Source: Njordibacter sp937773555 (lineage in GTDB: Bacteria > Pseudomonadota > Gammaproteobacteria > Pseudomonadales > Balneatricaceae). Taken from it: a stretch of DNA of 64,000 nt. The stretch is from contig NZ_CP159830.1 in NCBI RefSeq assembly GCF_047730085.1, forward strand, positions 2,728,001-2,792,000, in the 5' to 3' direction. This document shows positions 55,656 to 64,000 of the stretch, in pieces; position 1 is the stretch's first letter, and every line of letters begins with the position of its first letter. The notes below the pieces were generated by a model that ran no database searches, had not been told where the DNA came from, and saw only the letters and a list, made by a program, of their open reading frames with translations. Position numbers and translations under genes: made by a program.

Positions 55656-57043
55656 TGACACTAATCACTCCTCAACCTGCTTCAGCTTCTGAAGCCACTG
55701 TAGCGCATTGCCCCGCATTATTTTTAGCGGCGCCTGCGTCTGGCCAAGGCAAAACTACGATTACTAGCGCACTAGCTCGTTACCATAGAGACCTAGGCCG
55801 CAACGTGAGAGTGTTTAAAATGGGGCCTGATTACCTAGACCCACAGATTTTAGAACAAGCCTCTGGCCAGCCTGTCACGCAGCTAGACTTATGGATGGCA
55901 GGGGCGGCTTATTGTCGCCATCAATTTTATTTGGCCGCCCAAACCGCCGACCTCATTTTAGTAGAAGGGGCGATGGGACTGTTTGACGGCGAGCCTTCAA
56001 GTGCAGACCTAGCCTCTACCTTTGGCATTCCTGTTGCGTTAGTGATGGATGTTAAGGGCATGGCACAAACAGCTGCTGCAGTTGCACTAGGTTTGGCTAA
56101 TTTTAGGGACGATGTTGAATTTTATGGCTTAGTTGCCAACAACTGTGGCACAGAGCGTCATGCTCAGCTAATCCGTGATGCCTTGGATGGCCGCATGCCA
56201 TTGCTGGCAAACCTAGCGCGAGACCCACAAGTATCGCTGCCAGAGCGCCACTTGGGCCTAGTGCAGGCGCACGAAGTACGTGAGGAGTTAGAACAACGCT
56301 TCAACTTAGGCAAAGCATGGCTAGGCGAGCAAGCTATTTGTAATTTACCCCCAGCAGTGGCTTTTGTTAACCAAGATATAGCCCCGCCAGAAAGGCTTTT
56401 GGCTGGTACCAAAATTGGTATTGCTCGTGATGCTGCATTTAGCTTTATTTATAGCGCCAATACCCACTTGCTAGAAGCTATGGGAGCGCAGCTTAGTTAT
56501 TTCTCCCCCATAAACGATACGCACTTACCTGCCGTGGATGCCCTCTGGTTTGCTGGAGGCTACCCAGAGTTACATGCTAAGAAACTGTCGGAAAATAGCA
56601 GCATGTTAAAAGACATCCGAGCTTTTAATGCCCAAAGTAAGCCTATTTTAGCCGAATGTGGTGGCTTTTTATATTGCCTGGAAGGCTTAACTGATCTAGA
56701 TGAGGTCACCCATACCATGGTTGGCATTTTAGAAGGCCAAGGCACCATGCGTGGCAAGCGTGGCTGCCAGGGTATGCAAGCAGCTATGCTACCAGAAGGT
56801 GAAGTGCGAGCCCATGCTCACCACCGCTCGCGCAGCCAAAATACGCCAGCCCCAATTGCGCATGGTAAGCGTCAGCGACATCCAGCACCTGGTGAATCTA
56901 TTTATCGCCAACAAGGCTTAACTGCCAGTTACTTGCACTTATTCTTCCCGTCTAATCCAGAAGCTGTGGCAAGGTTATTTAGCAAGCCGATTACACCAGG
57001 TGCATCAAACCAGCCTACTTCACAAAAGCAGACACAAGGTTAA
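55655..57043 (+). CDS. cobB: Cobyrinate a,c-diamide synthase
   Basis: The 462-residue protein has an N-terminal ATPase domain (APASGQGKTT at 26-35, KMGPDYLDPQILEQASG, VEGAMGLFDG) and a C-terminal class I glutamine amidotransferase domain with the nucleophile Cys335 in AECGGFLYC and a late HLFFPSNP. It amidates side chains a and c using glutamine and ATP. The family name is CobB in the aerobic and CbiA in the anaerobic pathway. It overlaps cobO by one base. Confidence 0.93.
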   Translation: MTLITPQPASASEATVAHCPALFLAAPASGQGKTTITSALARYHRDLGRNVRVFKMGPDYLDPQILEQASGQPVTQLDLWMAGAAYCRHQFYLAAQTADLILVEGAMGLFDGEPSSADLASTFGIPVALVMDVKGMAQTAAAVALGLANFRDDVEFYGLVANNCGTERHAQLIRDALDGRMPLLANLARDPQVSLPERHLGLVQAHEVREELEQRFNLGKAWLGEQAICNLPPAVAFVNQDIAPPERLLAGTKIGIARDAAFSFIYSANTHLLEAMGAQLSYFSPINDTHLPAVDALWFAGGYPELHAKKLSENSSMLKDIRAFNAQSKPILAECGGFLYCLEGLTDLDEVTHTMVGILEGQGTMRGKRGCQGMQAAMLPEGEVRAHAHHRSRSQNTPAPIAHGKRQRHPAPGESIYRQQGLTASYLHLFFPSNPEAVARLFSKPITPGASNQPTSQKQTQG

Positions 57044-57051
57044 TTTAAGTT

Positions 57052-58212
57052 ATGTGGCCCGAATCTAGCGAACAAAAACAGCCCCTGCGTACCGGTTTGA
57101 CTACCGGCACTTGCGCTACGGCTTGCTGTTTAGCTGTGGGTCATTTATTGCTTGGCAAGGTTAAAAAAACTAGTGTTAGCGTTACCCTACCCATTAAAAG
57201 GCCCAACGCTAAAGAAGCCAGCCAAAAAGCAGGCAAGCACGTAGATTTAGAACTGACGTTAGTGGAAATGCGCAGCGCCACTAGCGCATATGCGCAAACT
57301 ACTAAAGATGCAGGTGATGACCCAGATGCCACTCATGGCGCCACTATTTGGGTATCAGTAAAATTGGTTGCGCAAAAAGGCATTAGCTTCATTGCTGGCA
57401 AAGGCGTAGGCACGGTCACTCGCTCTGGCTTAGTGATAGACGTGGGCCAAGCGGCCATCAACCCAATACCTAGGCAAATGATGAGTGAGCATCTCACACG
57501 TCTTGGTGTATTTTATCAGTACACCGATGGTTTTCAAGTGACTGTTGGTGTAGTCAATGGCGAAGAAATTGCCAAAAAAACCATGAATGGCCGCTTGGGG
57601 ATTCTAGGTGGTTTATCCATTTTGGGCACAACAGGTATTGTACGCCCTTATTCTTGCAGTGCGTGGATTGCATCCATTCATCAAGGGCTGGATGTGGCCG
57701 CTTCAAACGATTACACCCATGTGGCAGCTTCTACCGGTAATGCTAGCGAAGCCTTTATTAGTGAGCATTATGGGCTTAATGACATGCAGCTTATTGAAAT
57801 GGGAGACTTTGCTGGTGCAGTTTTGAAACACCTTAAAAAGGCCCCTGTAAAACGCGTTACTATTTGTGGCGGTTTTGGAAAAATTAGCAAGCTAGCAGAT
57901 GGCCACTTAGACTTGCATAGCAGCCGCTCATCCATCAACTTAGTCAAGCTGTCAGACGTGGCCCGCAAGCTAGGTGCAGATGAGGCCTTAGCAACGTCCA
58001 TAAAGGCCTGCAATACCAGCTTAGAAGCGCTGGGATTATGCCAACAACACGGCATAGATTTAGCCGACGCTGTCTGTCAAAACGCCCTAAATTTTGCGCA
58101 AACAACAGTGCCAAGCTCTGTGCAGCTAGAGGTTTTTGCAGTGAACAGGCAAGGCAAATTATTAGCCAGCGCCTTTGGTGAACAACCCACTAATACAGAG
58201 ACTGTGCTGTGA
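57052..58212 (+). CDS. cbiD: Cobalt-precorrin-5B (C1)-methyltransferase CbiD
   Basis: The 386-residue protein has the CbiD signatures LRTGLTTGTCATACCLAVGH, GKGVGTVTRSGLVIDVGQAA, INPIPRQMM and LGILGGLSILGTTGIVRPYS. CbiD methylates C1 in the anaerobic route, but it also replaces CobF in several aerobic pathways such as that of Pseudomonas. It starts 8 nt after cobB and overlaps cobK. Confidence 0.93.
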   Translation: MWPESSEQKQPLRTGLTTGTCATACCLAVGHLLLGKVKKTSVSVTLPIKRPNAKEASQKAGKHVDLELTLVEMRSATSAYAQTTKDAGDDPDATHGATIWVSVKLVAQKGISFIAGKGVGTVTRSGLVIDVGQAAINPIPRQMMSEHLTRLGVFYQYTDGFQVTVGVVNGEEIAKKTMNGRLGILGGLSILGTTGIVRPYSCSAWIASIHQGLDVAASNDYTHVAASTGNASEAFISEHYGLNDMQLIEMGDFAGAVLKHLKKAPVKRVTICGGFGKISKLADGHLDLHSSRSSINLVKLSDVARKLGADEALATSIKACNTSLEALGLCQQHGIDLADAVCQNALNFAQTTVPSSVQLEVFAVNRQGKLLASAFGEQPTNTETVL

Positions 58213-58964
58213 AACTATTGATCTTAGGTGGCACCGCCGATGCTCGCCATTTGGCTACAGTCATGCACCTAACCCAGCCATCATTAGAGTTAGTCTACAG
58301 CGTGGCTGGTCTTGTACGCCAACCAAACGTGCCAGCTACCGTAGTTAGCGGTGGCTTCACGCAGTTTGGCGGCCTAAGCGCCTACTGCAAAACACAACAT
58401 ATTGATGGCATTGTTAATGTAACCCACCCATTTAGCACTACCATGGGCGATCATGCACGGCAGGCTTCTAGCGAATTAGGTATAAACTACTGGCGTTTTT
58501 TAAGGCCCACGTGGCAGCAAAAAGTAGGCGATGATTGGCGCTTATTTAGCACTAAAGAAAAACTGCTAACTGCACTTTCTGGCTATCAGCGTGTATTGCT
58601 TACCTTAGGCCAAGTGAGCCCCAAGGAGCTCGCTTTTTTAAAATCAGACCAACACATTTGGTTGCGCACTGCCGTGCAGCCGCCACACCCATTGCCCAGT
58701 CACGTTAATTGGATCAAAGCTATAGGCCCATTTAATGAAGCCTGCGAGCTAGCATTATTAAAGCAGCATCACATTCAAGTGATTGCTAGCAAAAATAGTG
58801 GCGGTAGCGCTACAGAAGCCAAGCTTGCTGCAGCACGCACCCTTAAAGTGCCCGTATTTATGTTACAACGCCCACAGATCAAAGGCCCTACAGAAAAGGA
58901 CTTTGGTGCATTAATAGATCGTTTACAGGCATGGGCTGAAACGCCAATGGCAGTAATAGCATGA
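58209..58964 (+). CDS. cobK: Precorrin-6A reductase
   Basis: The 251-residue CobK/CbiJ protein has an N-terminal Rossmann motif LLILGGTADARHLA, VNVTHPFSTTMGDHA and SKNSGGSATEAKLAAARTL near the C-terminus. It reduces precorrin-6A with NADPH. The start is a GTG overlapping the cbiD stop (GTGA). Directly after its TGA stop, the +1 frame stays open for 23 codons and ends in a histidine-rich tail. Confidence 0.92.
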   Translation: MKLLILGGTADARHLATVMHLTQPSLELVYSVAGLVRQPNVPATVVSGGFTQFGGLSAYCKTQHIDGIVNVTHPFSTTMGDHARQASSELGINYWRFLRPTWQQKVGDDWRLFSTKEKLLTALSGYQRVLLTLGQVSPKELAFLKSDQHIWLRTAVQPPHPLPSHVNWIKAIGPFNEACELALLKQHHIQVIASKNSGGSATEAKLAAARTLKVPVFMLQRPQIKGPTEKDFGALIDRLQAWAETPMAVIA

Positions 58965-59034
58965 TGACTCAAATAAACCAGACACTAATAAAAATGTGCA
59001 TCACCATCAAAATGGCCATGGCCATAAACACTAG
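58963..59034 (+). other. Histidine-rich open frame immediately after cobK (+1 frame)
   Basis: In the +1 frame relative to cobK, starting one base after the GCA codon that precedes the stop, the DNA reads DDSNKPDTNKN then VHHHQNGHGHKH and a TAG stop. There is no ATG; a GTG at 58996 could only give 12 residues. The six histidines resemble metal-binding tails of cobalt or nickel proteins. It may be a frameshifted C-terminal extension of CobK, a relic, or chance. Confidence 0.3.
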
Positions 59035-59045
59035 GTTTTTGTGAT

Positions 59046-59687
59046 ATGAGCTTTCTATACCAGCCTAATCCCCACGCTATTGAGCAAGATAGCTTTCGCC
59101 AGATTCGCCAGCTAACAGATCTAGCAGGTTTAAGCACAGATGCCCAACAAGTGGTGATGCGTGTTGTCCACAGTGTGGGTGACCCCAATGTGGCGCGTCA
59201 GATGCGTATCAGTGTCAATGCGTGCGAAGCAGGCCGTGCCGCACTGGCCAACCATAACGCCATATTATGTGATGTAGAAATGGTAAAGCAGGGTATTACT
59301 AAGCGTATGATCCAAAGCCCACCCCTATGCTATTTAAACCATGAAGATACAGCAGCAATGGCCAAAGCGCGGGGTGAAACTCGCTCTATGGCCGCGTTAG
59401 ACCTTTGGGGTGATCAGCTTAGAGACAGCGTAGTGGTGATTGGTAATGCACCCACCGCATTATTTCGCTTATTAGAAATGATCAAATCAGGCGCAGCTAA
59501 ACCTGCTTTAATCGTAGGTATTCCTGTAGGTTTTGTGGGCGCTGCTGAGTCTAAGCAAGCCCTCTGGGACATCCATGAAGAGCTAGGCATTCAGTGCATT
59601 ACCTTGCTTGGCCGCCAAGGTGGCAGCGCTGCTGCGTCTTCTGTAGTGAACGCATTACTGCGCTGTAACATTGGCGAGCGTTACTAA
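59046..59687 (+). CDS. cobH: Precorrin-8X methylmutase
   Basis: The 213-residue CobH/CbiC protein has the catalytic His42 in MRVVHSVGDP, then CDVEMVKQGITKRM, VIGNAPTALFRLLEMI and IPVGFVGAAESKQAL, all family signatures. It moves a methyl group from C11 to C12, giving hydrogenobyrinate. It starts 81 nt after the cobK stop, the widest gap in the first half of the operon, and overlaps cobL by one base. Confidence 0.95.
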   Translation: MSFLYQPNPHAIEQDSFRQIRQLTDLAGLSTDAQQVVMRVVHSVGDPNVARQMRISVNACEAGRAALANHNAILCDVEMVKQGITKRMIQSPPLCYLNHEDTAAMAKARGETRSMAALDLWGDQLRDSVVVIGNAPTALFRLLEMIKSGAAKPALIVGIPVGFVGAAESKQALWDIHEELGIQCITLLGRQGGSAAASSVVNALLRCNIGERY

Positions 59688-60970
59688 TGCCTAAAATAAC
59701 AGTTATTGGCTTAGGCATTTGCCAACCCCCATTATTGAATGAAAAGGCCCTAAAAGCCTTGCGCTCTTGCGATTGCATTATGGGGTCACCTAGGCAGCTA
59801 GAAAGTGTTGGACCACTGTTTGCTCCACCTAAGTGTGAGGGTGGGCCTACTTCACATCAAGTGCTGATGGCTTTACCCAAACTCAAGCACATTGTTAATG
59901 ACATTAAGGGCTTTGATCATGTGGTCATTCTAGCCTCAGGGGATCCATTGTTATTTGGCATTGGCAAATATTTACAAAGCACATTTAGTCCAAAATTAGG
60001 CTATGACGTGGTCTGTATTAGTGGCGTTTCAAGCTTACAAGGGGCATGCGAATTAACCGGCCTGTCATTACAAGATGCGCAGCTAGTGAGCCTCCATGGG
60101 CGGCCACTAAACTACCTTAATCGGCACTTACAGCCCCTTCGCAACCTATTGATTCTTACCGATAAGCACAGTCATCCCAAAGCCATTGCTCAAGCCTTAG
60201 TATCGGCAAACTTGCCACACTCAGTAATGCATGTGTGCGAGCGCTTAGGGTATGCGGATCAAAGGTCTCAACAATTTGATGCAAAAACACTTTTGCAATC
60301 TAGTCAGACCTTCCATCCACTTCACGTCACAGTAGTTCGCACGTTGGGTGGTGGTAATGTAATGCCTAGCTTCCCAGGTATAGCAGATGCCCACTTTGTA
60401 ACTGATGGGGAATCTGGCAAAGGCCTGCTTACAAAACGTGAAGTGAGGCTTAATATTCTCAGTTTGTTGCAGCCCTCACCCCAAGATATAGCATGGGACA
60501 TAGGCGCAGGCTGTGGTGGCGTAGCTATTGAATGGGCACTTTGGAACCCCTCAGGACACGTGTATGGTATTGAACATCACAGCCAACGTGTGGCTTGTCT
60601 AAATGCCAATATAGATGCTTTTGGAGTGAGTGCTAACTTACTTATTAAGCAAGGCAGGGCGCCTGATTGTCTTGTAGGACTACCCAATCCAGACAAGGTT
60701 TTTATTGGCGGTAGTGGTGGTGAACTTAGCGCCATATTGCAGTTAGCTTGGCAGCGCATTAAGCCCGGTGGACGCCTTGTAGCCAGTGCCGTTACCGAGC
60801 CAAGCAAGGCAACATTGAGAGACTTTACCCAGCTGATTGGCCAACAACCCGAAAATTATCTACAAGTGGCTATAAGCCGCCAAGACACCATTGCTGGGCA
60901 AGATGTATTGCGGCCTGCCTTACCAATCATCTTAATGAGCTGGCATAAAGCCCTAGAGACAGCAAACTAA
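59687..60970 (+). CDS. cobL: Precorrin-6Y C5,15-methyltransferase (decarboxylating)
   Basis: The 427-residue protein is a natural fusion of CbiE (N-terminal, VIGLGICQPP, LASGDPLLFGIGKYL) and CbiT (C-terminal SAM-binding AWDIGAGCGGVAIEWALW, VYGIEHHSQRVACLNANI, FIGGSGGELSAIL). It methylates C5 and C15 and decarboxylates the C12 acetate. Overlaps by one base at each end show tight coupling. Confidence 0.94.
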   Translation: MPKITVIGLGICQPPLLNEKALKALRSCDCIMGSPRQLESVGPLFAPPKCEGGPTSHQVLMALPKLKHIVNDIKGFDHVVILASGDPLLFGIGKYLQSTFSPKLGYDVVCISGVSSLQGACELTGLSLQDAQLVSLHGRPLNYLNRHLQPLRNLLILTDKHSHPKAIAQALVSANLPHSVMHVCERLGYADQRSQQFDAKTLLQSSQTFHPLHVTVVRTLGGGNVMPSFPGIADAHFVTDGESGKGLLTKREVRLNILSLLQPSPQDIAWDIGAGCGGVAIEWALWNPSGHVYGIEHHSQRVACLNANIDAFGVSANLLIKQGRAPDCLVGLPNPDKVFIGGSGGELSAILQLAWQRIKPGGRLVASAVTEPSKATLRDFTQLIGQQPENYLQVAISRQDTIAGQDVLRPALPIILMSWHKALETAN

Positions 60971-61701
60971 TGCATAACTTCCAAGCTAAATCTGGTGTAT
61001 TTTACGGCGTAGGTGTAGGCCCTGGTGATCCATTATTGATCACTCTAAAGGCACACCACCTTATCCAAGGTGCCGATGTGATTTGTTATTTGTCTAACCA
61101 AATAGGCACTTCACAAGCCCGTGATATTGCTAGCCTAAGCATAACAAGCCGCAGCACCCCTGCCGAAGAAGTAGCCATTCCTATGCCCATGAGCACAGAT
61201 CGCACTGCCGCTAATGCTGCCTACGATTTGGGTGCAGCACAGATTTCTGTACACATAAAATCAGGAAAGTCTGTGGTCTTTTTATGTGAAGGTGATCCAC
61301 TATTTTTTGGGTCTTTTAGTTATCTACTAGAGCGTTTGAGTGATTCACATGAGTGTCTTGTAGTGCCTGGAATCTCCTCTGTAAACGCTGCAGCATCAGC
61401 ATTGCAGCAGCCCCTCACGCTGTTACAAGAATCCTTTGTAGTAATGAGTGGTCGGCACACTGATGCGCAACTAGAGCAAGCCCTTATTAGCCACGACAGT
61501 GTGGTGATCATGAAAGCAGGCTGGGCCCGAGCCCGCATCCTTGCCATACTTGATAAAACAGGGCGTACAGCAGATGCGAGTTACCTTGCGTACATAGGCC
61601 GTGACAACGAAGAAATTTTAACTGATGTCACACAGTTAGCTAATACAACAGGCCCATACTTCTCTTTGTTTGTAGTCCTTAAGCGGGAGCGCCTTTCATG
61701 A
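60970..61701 (+). CDS. cobI: Precorrin-2 C20-methyltransferase
   Basis: The 243-residue tetrapyrrole methylase has the N-terminal YGVGVGPGDPLLITLKA, CEGDPLFFGSFSYLLERL, VVPGISSVNAAASAL and a C-terminal VVLKRER. The first motif and the length match CobI/CbiL. It adds the C20 methyl using SAM. Its stop overlaps the next start as ATGA. Confidence 0.93.
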   Translation: MHNFQAKSGVFYGVGVGPGDPLLITLKAHHLIQGADVICYLSNQIGTSQARDIASLSITSRSTPAEEVAIPMPMSTDRTAANAAYDLGAAQISVHIKSGKSVVFLCEGDPLFFGSFSYLLERLSDSHECLVVPGISSVNAAASALQQPLTLLQESFVVMSGRHTDAQLEQALISHDSVVIMKAGWARARILAILDKTGRTADASYLAYIGRDNEEILTDVTQLANTTGPYFSLFVVLKRERLS

Positions 61702-62501
61702 TCCGTATTTTTGCCTTAACTAAAGCTGGTGCACTCCTAGGAGAGCGTTTAAAAATACTGCTGTTGGCTAAGGACCCAAACGCCTTGGTTTCATTTGAAC
61801 TCAAACCTCAGCCCTTTGCCGAAACTGTTCAAACGGCTTTTACCCACGAGGAACGGCTTATTTTAATCTGTGCCACCGGCATTGCTGTGCGCACTTTGGC
61901 GCCTGTTTTATTAGATAAATACCGCGATCCTGCCGTATTAGTGCTCGATGAACAAGGTCAGTTTGTTATTCCGTTGCTGTCTGGCCATGAAGGTGGTGCT
62001 AACGAATGGGGTCGCCAAGTGAGCGACCTACTAGATGCACAGCTAGCCATGACCACTGCTCAGCCATACCTGCAGCCTGTGTATACCGTAGGCATGGGCT
62101 GCGAGCGCGGTTGCAGTAAAGAGCACTTATTAGAATTTTTAAACCAATGCTTGTTTGAAAAAGGCCTCACTATTAACGACATTGTCAGCATAAACAGCAT
62201 TGACATTAAAGCGGATGAGACGGGCCTTATCGACTTGGCTCAAAGCCTTGGGAAAAGTTTCCAAACTTATTCAGCTGAGGCTTTGGCTGCTGTAAATGAC
62301 CAACTTATTAACCCTTCACAGTATGTGTACGACACTGTAGGGGTTTATGGCGTAGCAGAGTCTGCCGCACTCTGGTCGGCTCAACAGGCCACTGGTAATG
62401 AAGCCCAGCTACTGCAAGCTAAACTAAAAACACCTAAAGCAACTTGTGCTATAGCCCGAGCATTTCCGCCCGGTGCTGGTTCAATTGGCGAACAAGATTA
62501 A
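61698..62501 (+). CDS. cbiG: Cobalamin biosynthesis protein CbiG (short form)
   Basis: The 267-residue protein has an N-terminal CbiG domain (LILICATGIAVRTLAPVL, LLSGHEGGANEWGRQVSDLL, residues 1 to about 125) joined directly to the C-terminal CbiG/CobE domain (TVGMGCERGCSKEHLLEFL onward, then AESAALWSAQQATG). Classical CbiG of about 350 residues has a middle domain between these that is missing here. CbiG opens the lactone of cobalt-precorrin-5A in the anaerobic route; the aerobic relative CobE consists of the C-terminal domain only. The architecture is intermediate. Confidence 0.88.
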   Translation: MIRIFALTKAGALLGERLKILLLAKDPNALVSFELKPQPFAETVQTAFTHEERLILICATGIAVRTLAPVLLDKYRDPAVLVLDEQGQFVIPLLSGHEGGANEWGRQVSDLLDAQLAMTTAQPYLQPVYTVGMGCERGCSKEHLLEFLNQCLFEKGLTINDIVSINSIDIKADETGLIDLAQSLGKSFQTYSAEALAAVNDQLINPSQYVYDTVGVYGVAESAALWSAQQATGNEAQLLQAKLKTPKATCAIARAFPPGAGSIGEQD

Positions 62502-62534
62502 CCCTTAAACCTACCCAATAAGCACGAGATCAAC

Positions 62535-63311
62535 ATGAGTAAATTATTTATCGTCAGTACCGGCCCAGGTGATGCACAGTTAGTGGCGCCTCGTGCCCAC
62601 GCTGCTATTGCTGCCAGTACAGACCTAGTGGCATACGGCCTCTACCTAGATATTTTAGGTGATGTATGTGACGGCAAACAGCACTATGACTTACCCCTAG
62701 GCGAAGAAATTGGTCGCGCCCGTTTGGCGTTAAATTTGGCTGCGAGTGGCAAGGTTACTTCACTCATTTCTAGCGGTGATATTGGCATTTATGCCATGGC
62801 GACCTTGGTATTTGAATTACTCGACATGCAGTTAGAGGGTAAGGAGAATCACCCAGAATGGTTAGATGTAGAGTTAGAAGTTATTCCAGGAATTTCTGCC
62901 ATGCAAGCGGGTGCCAGCCGCGTAGGCGCTATGTTGGGACATGACTTTTGCACTATTTCTTTGTCAGATTTGCTCACGCCTTGGGAAACCATTCTTAAGC
63001 GGATTGAAAAAGCTGGCGAAGGCGATTTTGTAGTGTCTTTCTATAACCCTGTGTCTAAAAAACGTGATTGGCAGCTTAACAAAGCCCGCGACATTTTGTT
63101 ACAGCACCGCCCAGCTTCAACACCAGTATTAGTCGGTCGTCAGCTTACGCGCCCAGAAGAGCAGGTGACCATCATTCGTTTAGATGAATTAGATGCCAAA
63201 GACGTGGACATGTTTACCCTTGTCTCCGTGGGCAACAGCGAATCTAGGCACATAGTGAATGGCACCAAAGAGTGGGTTTATACCCCTCGCGGATATAAAA
63301 AGAAGCTTTAA
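62535..63311 (+). CDS. cobJ: Precorrin-3B C17-methyltransferase
   Basis: The 258-residue tetrapyrrole methylase has STGPGDAQLVAPRAHAAI, SSGDIGIYAMATLVFELL, VIPGISAMQAGASRVGAML, GHDFCTISLSDLLTPWETIL and SFYNPVSKKRDWQLNKARD, specific to CobJ/CbiH. It methylates C17 and contracts the ring. It lies 33 nt after cbiG. Confidence 0.94.
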   Translation: MSKLFIVSTGPGDAQLVAPRAHAAIAASTDLVAYGLYLDILGDVCDGKQHYDLPLGEEIGRARLALNLAASGKVTSLISSGDIGIYAMATLVFELLDMQLEGKENHPEWLDVELEVIPGISAMQAGASRVGAMLGHDFCTISLSDLLTPWETILKRIEKAGEGDFVVSFYNPVSKKRDWQLNKARDILLQHRPASTPVLVGRQLTRPEEQVTIIRLDELDAKDVDMFTLVSVGNSESRHIVNGTKEWVYTPRGYKKKL

Positions 63312-63344
63312 TCACAAATTTTTGGCAAAACACAGGACAACATT

Positions 63345-64000
63345 ATGACTGTATATTTTATTGGCTCAGGCCCGGGTGATCCAGAGCTAATGACCCTTAA
63401 AGGTCAACGCTTACTGGATGCAGCACCCGTGGTGCTCTTTGCAGGGTCATTAATACCAGATGAAAATATGGAAACGGCACGTTCACGCGGCGCCCTAGTC
63501 ATAGACACTGCAGCACTGGCATTGGATGCTCAGGTAGAGCTAATGGCCGATGCTCACGCCAAAGGCCAGCATGTGGCCCGGGTACACTCTGGCGATCCCT
63601 CATTATATGGTGCCACTGGCGAGCAAATGCGCCGCCTAGAAGCATTAGAAATTGATTACGAAATTATCCCAGGGGTAACAGCCTATTCTGCATCAGCCGC
63701 ATGGCTGGGCAAAGAGCTTACCTTATCTGGCATTTCACAAACAGTAATCCTTACCCGCTACGAAGGCAAAACCCCCTTCCCAGATCGTGAGCGTTTGCCC
63801 GCATTAGCTGCTACAGGTGCTACCTTAGCTATACACTTAGGTGTTACTCGTATTCATAAAATTGTGGAAGACCTGGTCCCCCACTATGGCGAAGACTGCC
63901 CAGTGGCTGTGTGTTATCGCACCAGCTGGCCAGACCAAGACAAGGTGACAGGTACTCTAGGTGATATAGTGGCTAAAGTGCGCGCTAAGAAATTTACCCG
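63345..64000 (+). CDS. cobM: Precorrin-4 C11-methyltransferase, partial (runs off right edge)
   Basis: 218 complete codons are visible. The start MTVYFIGSGPGDPELMTLKG, then VVLFAGSLIPDE, VARVHSGDPSLYGATGEQM, IPGVTAYSASAAWLGKELT and TVILTRYEGKTPFP match CobM/CbiF. The enzyme adds the C11 methyl. AGGAC lies about 9 nt before the ATG. The C-terminus, about 35-40 residues by family length, lies beyond the window. Confidence 0.93.
   Translation, partial: MTVYFIGSGPGDPELMTLKGQRLLDAAPVVLFAGSLIPDENMETARSRGALVIDTAALALDAQVELMADAHAKGQHVARVHSGDPSLYGATGEQMRRLEALEIDYEIIPGVTAYSASAAWLGKELTLSGISQTVILTRYEGKTPFPDRERLPALAATGATLAIHLGVTRIHKIVEDLVPHYGEDCPVAVCYRTSWPDQDKVTGTLGDIVAKVRAKKFT

Noticed and set aside
58950..59034. 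Programmed +1 frameshift fusing CobK to the His-rich tail
   Set aside because: The GCA-TGA context does not allow good re-pairing of the P-site tRNA after a +1 slip, and no stimulatory element is seen; only the open frame itself is reported.

Overview
The window reads as chromosome of a marine-type gammaproteobacterium. The evidence is the OxyR/peroxiredoxin pair, DeaD, RluA, HexR, Dtd, UvrD and the LexA-controlled imuA-imuB-dnaE2 mutagenesis cassette with a canonical proteobacterial LexA box, together with two TRAP transporters, carnitine degradation, phytanoyl-CoA-type dioxygenases and a full cobalamin operon. Base composition looks moderate to slightly AT-rich by eye. I cannot name the genus. 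I saw no rRNA, tRNA, insertion sequence or CRISPR array. The left edge cuts oxyR and the right edge cuts cobM.

Layout. 1-3.3 kb: oxyR and a divergent 1-Cys peroxiredoxin sharing a candidate OxyR operator, then deaD behind a long, strongly folded leader. 3.3-12.1 kb: two related PhyH dioxygenases, a GNAT enzyme, an Ldh2-type dehydrogenase, a six-gene minus-strand run (AEC permease, hutG, PhyH, GFA enzyme, zinc-ribbon membrane protein, rluA) and the cdhC-cdhA carnitine genes. 12.1-17.7 kb: a possible LysR remnant, a LexA box and imuA-imuB-dnaE2. 17.7-25.8 kb: orphan secreted, methyltransferase and membrane genes, then a TRAP operon with an oversized large permease, followed by hexR. 26-31.5 kb: uvrD, selO, dtd and a DUF1989 gene. 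31.7-38.2 kb: a probable malonate/maleate uptake and catabolism unit (dctPQM, maleate isomerase, malonyl-CoA synthetase, divergent GntR regulator).

38.3-49.3 kb is the accessory-looking part, with large gene-poor gaps. It holds a membrane-anchored protein, two adjacent exported proteins that share an unnamed domain (one is a 1044-residue coiled-coil protein with a peptidoglycan-binding module), a photolyase-family protein and an autotransporter with 23 repeats of about 25 residues. 49.3-53 kb: prolyl iminopeptidase, an FAD oxidoreductase and a stand-alone MetE-C-like methyltransferase.

53.1-64 kb: a cobalamin riboswitch followed by a tightly overlapped operon chlID-cobO-cobB-cbiD-cobK-cobH-cobL-cobI-cbiG-cobJ-cobM. 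The gene set is mosaic: CbiD and CbiG, usual in the anaerobic route, occur with a ChlID-type chelatase usual in the aerobic route, and no cobN, cobG or cobF is visible here. The most unusual observations are the shared-domain exported pair, the folded deaD leader, the TRAP permease with a ~325-residue helical tail, and a histidine-rich open frame directly after cobK.
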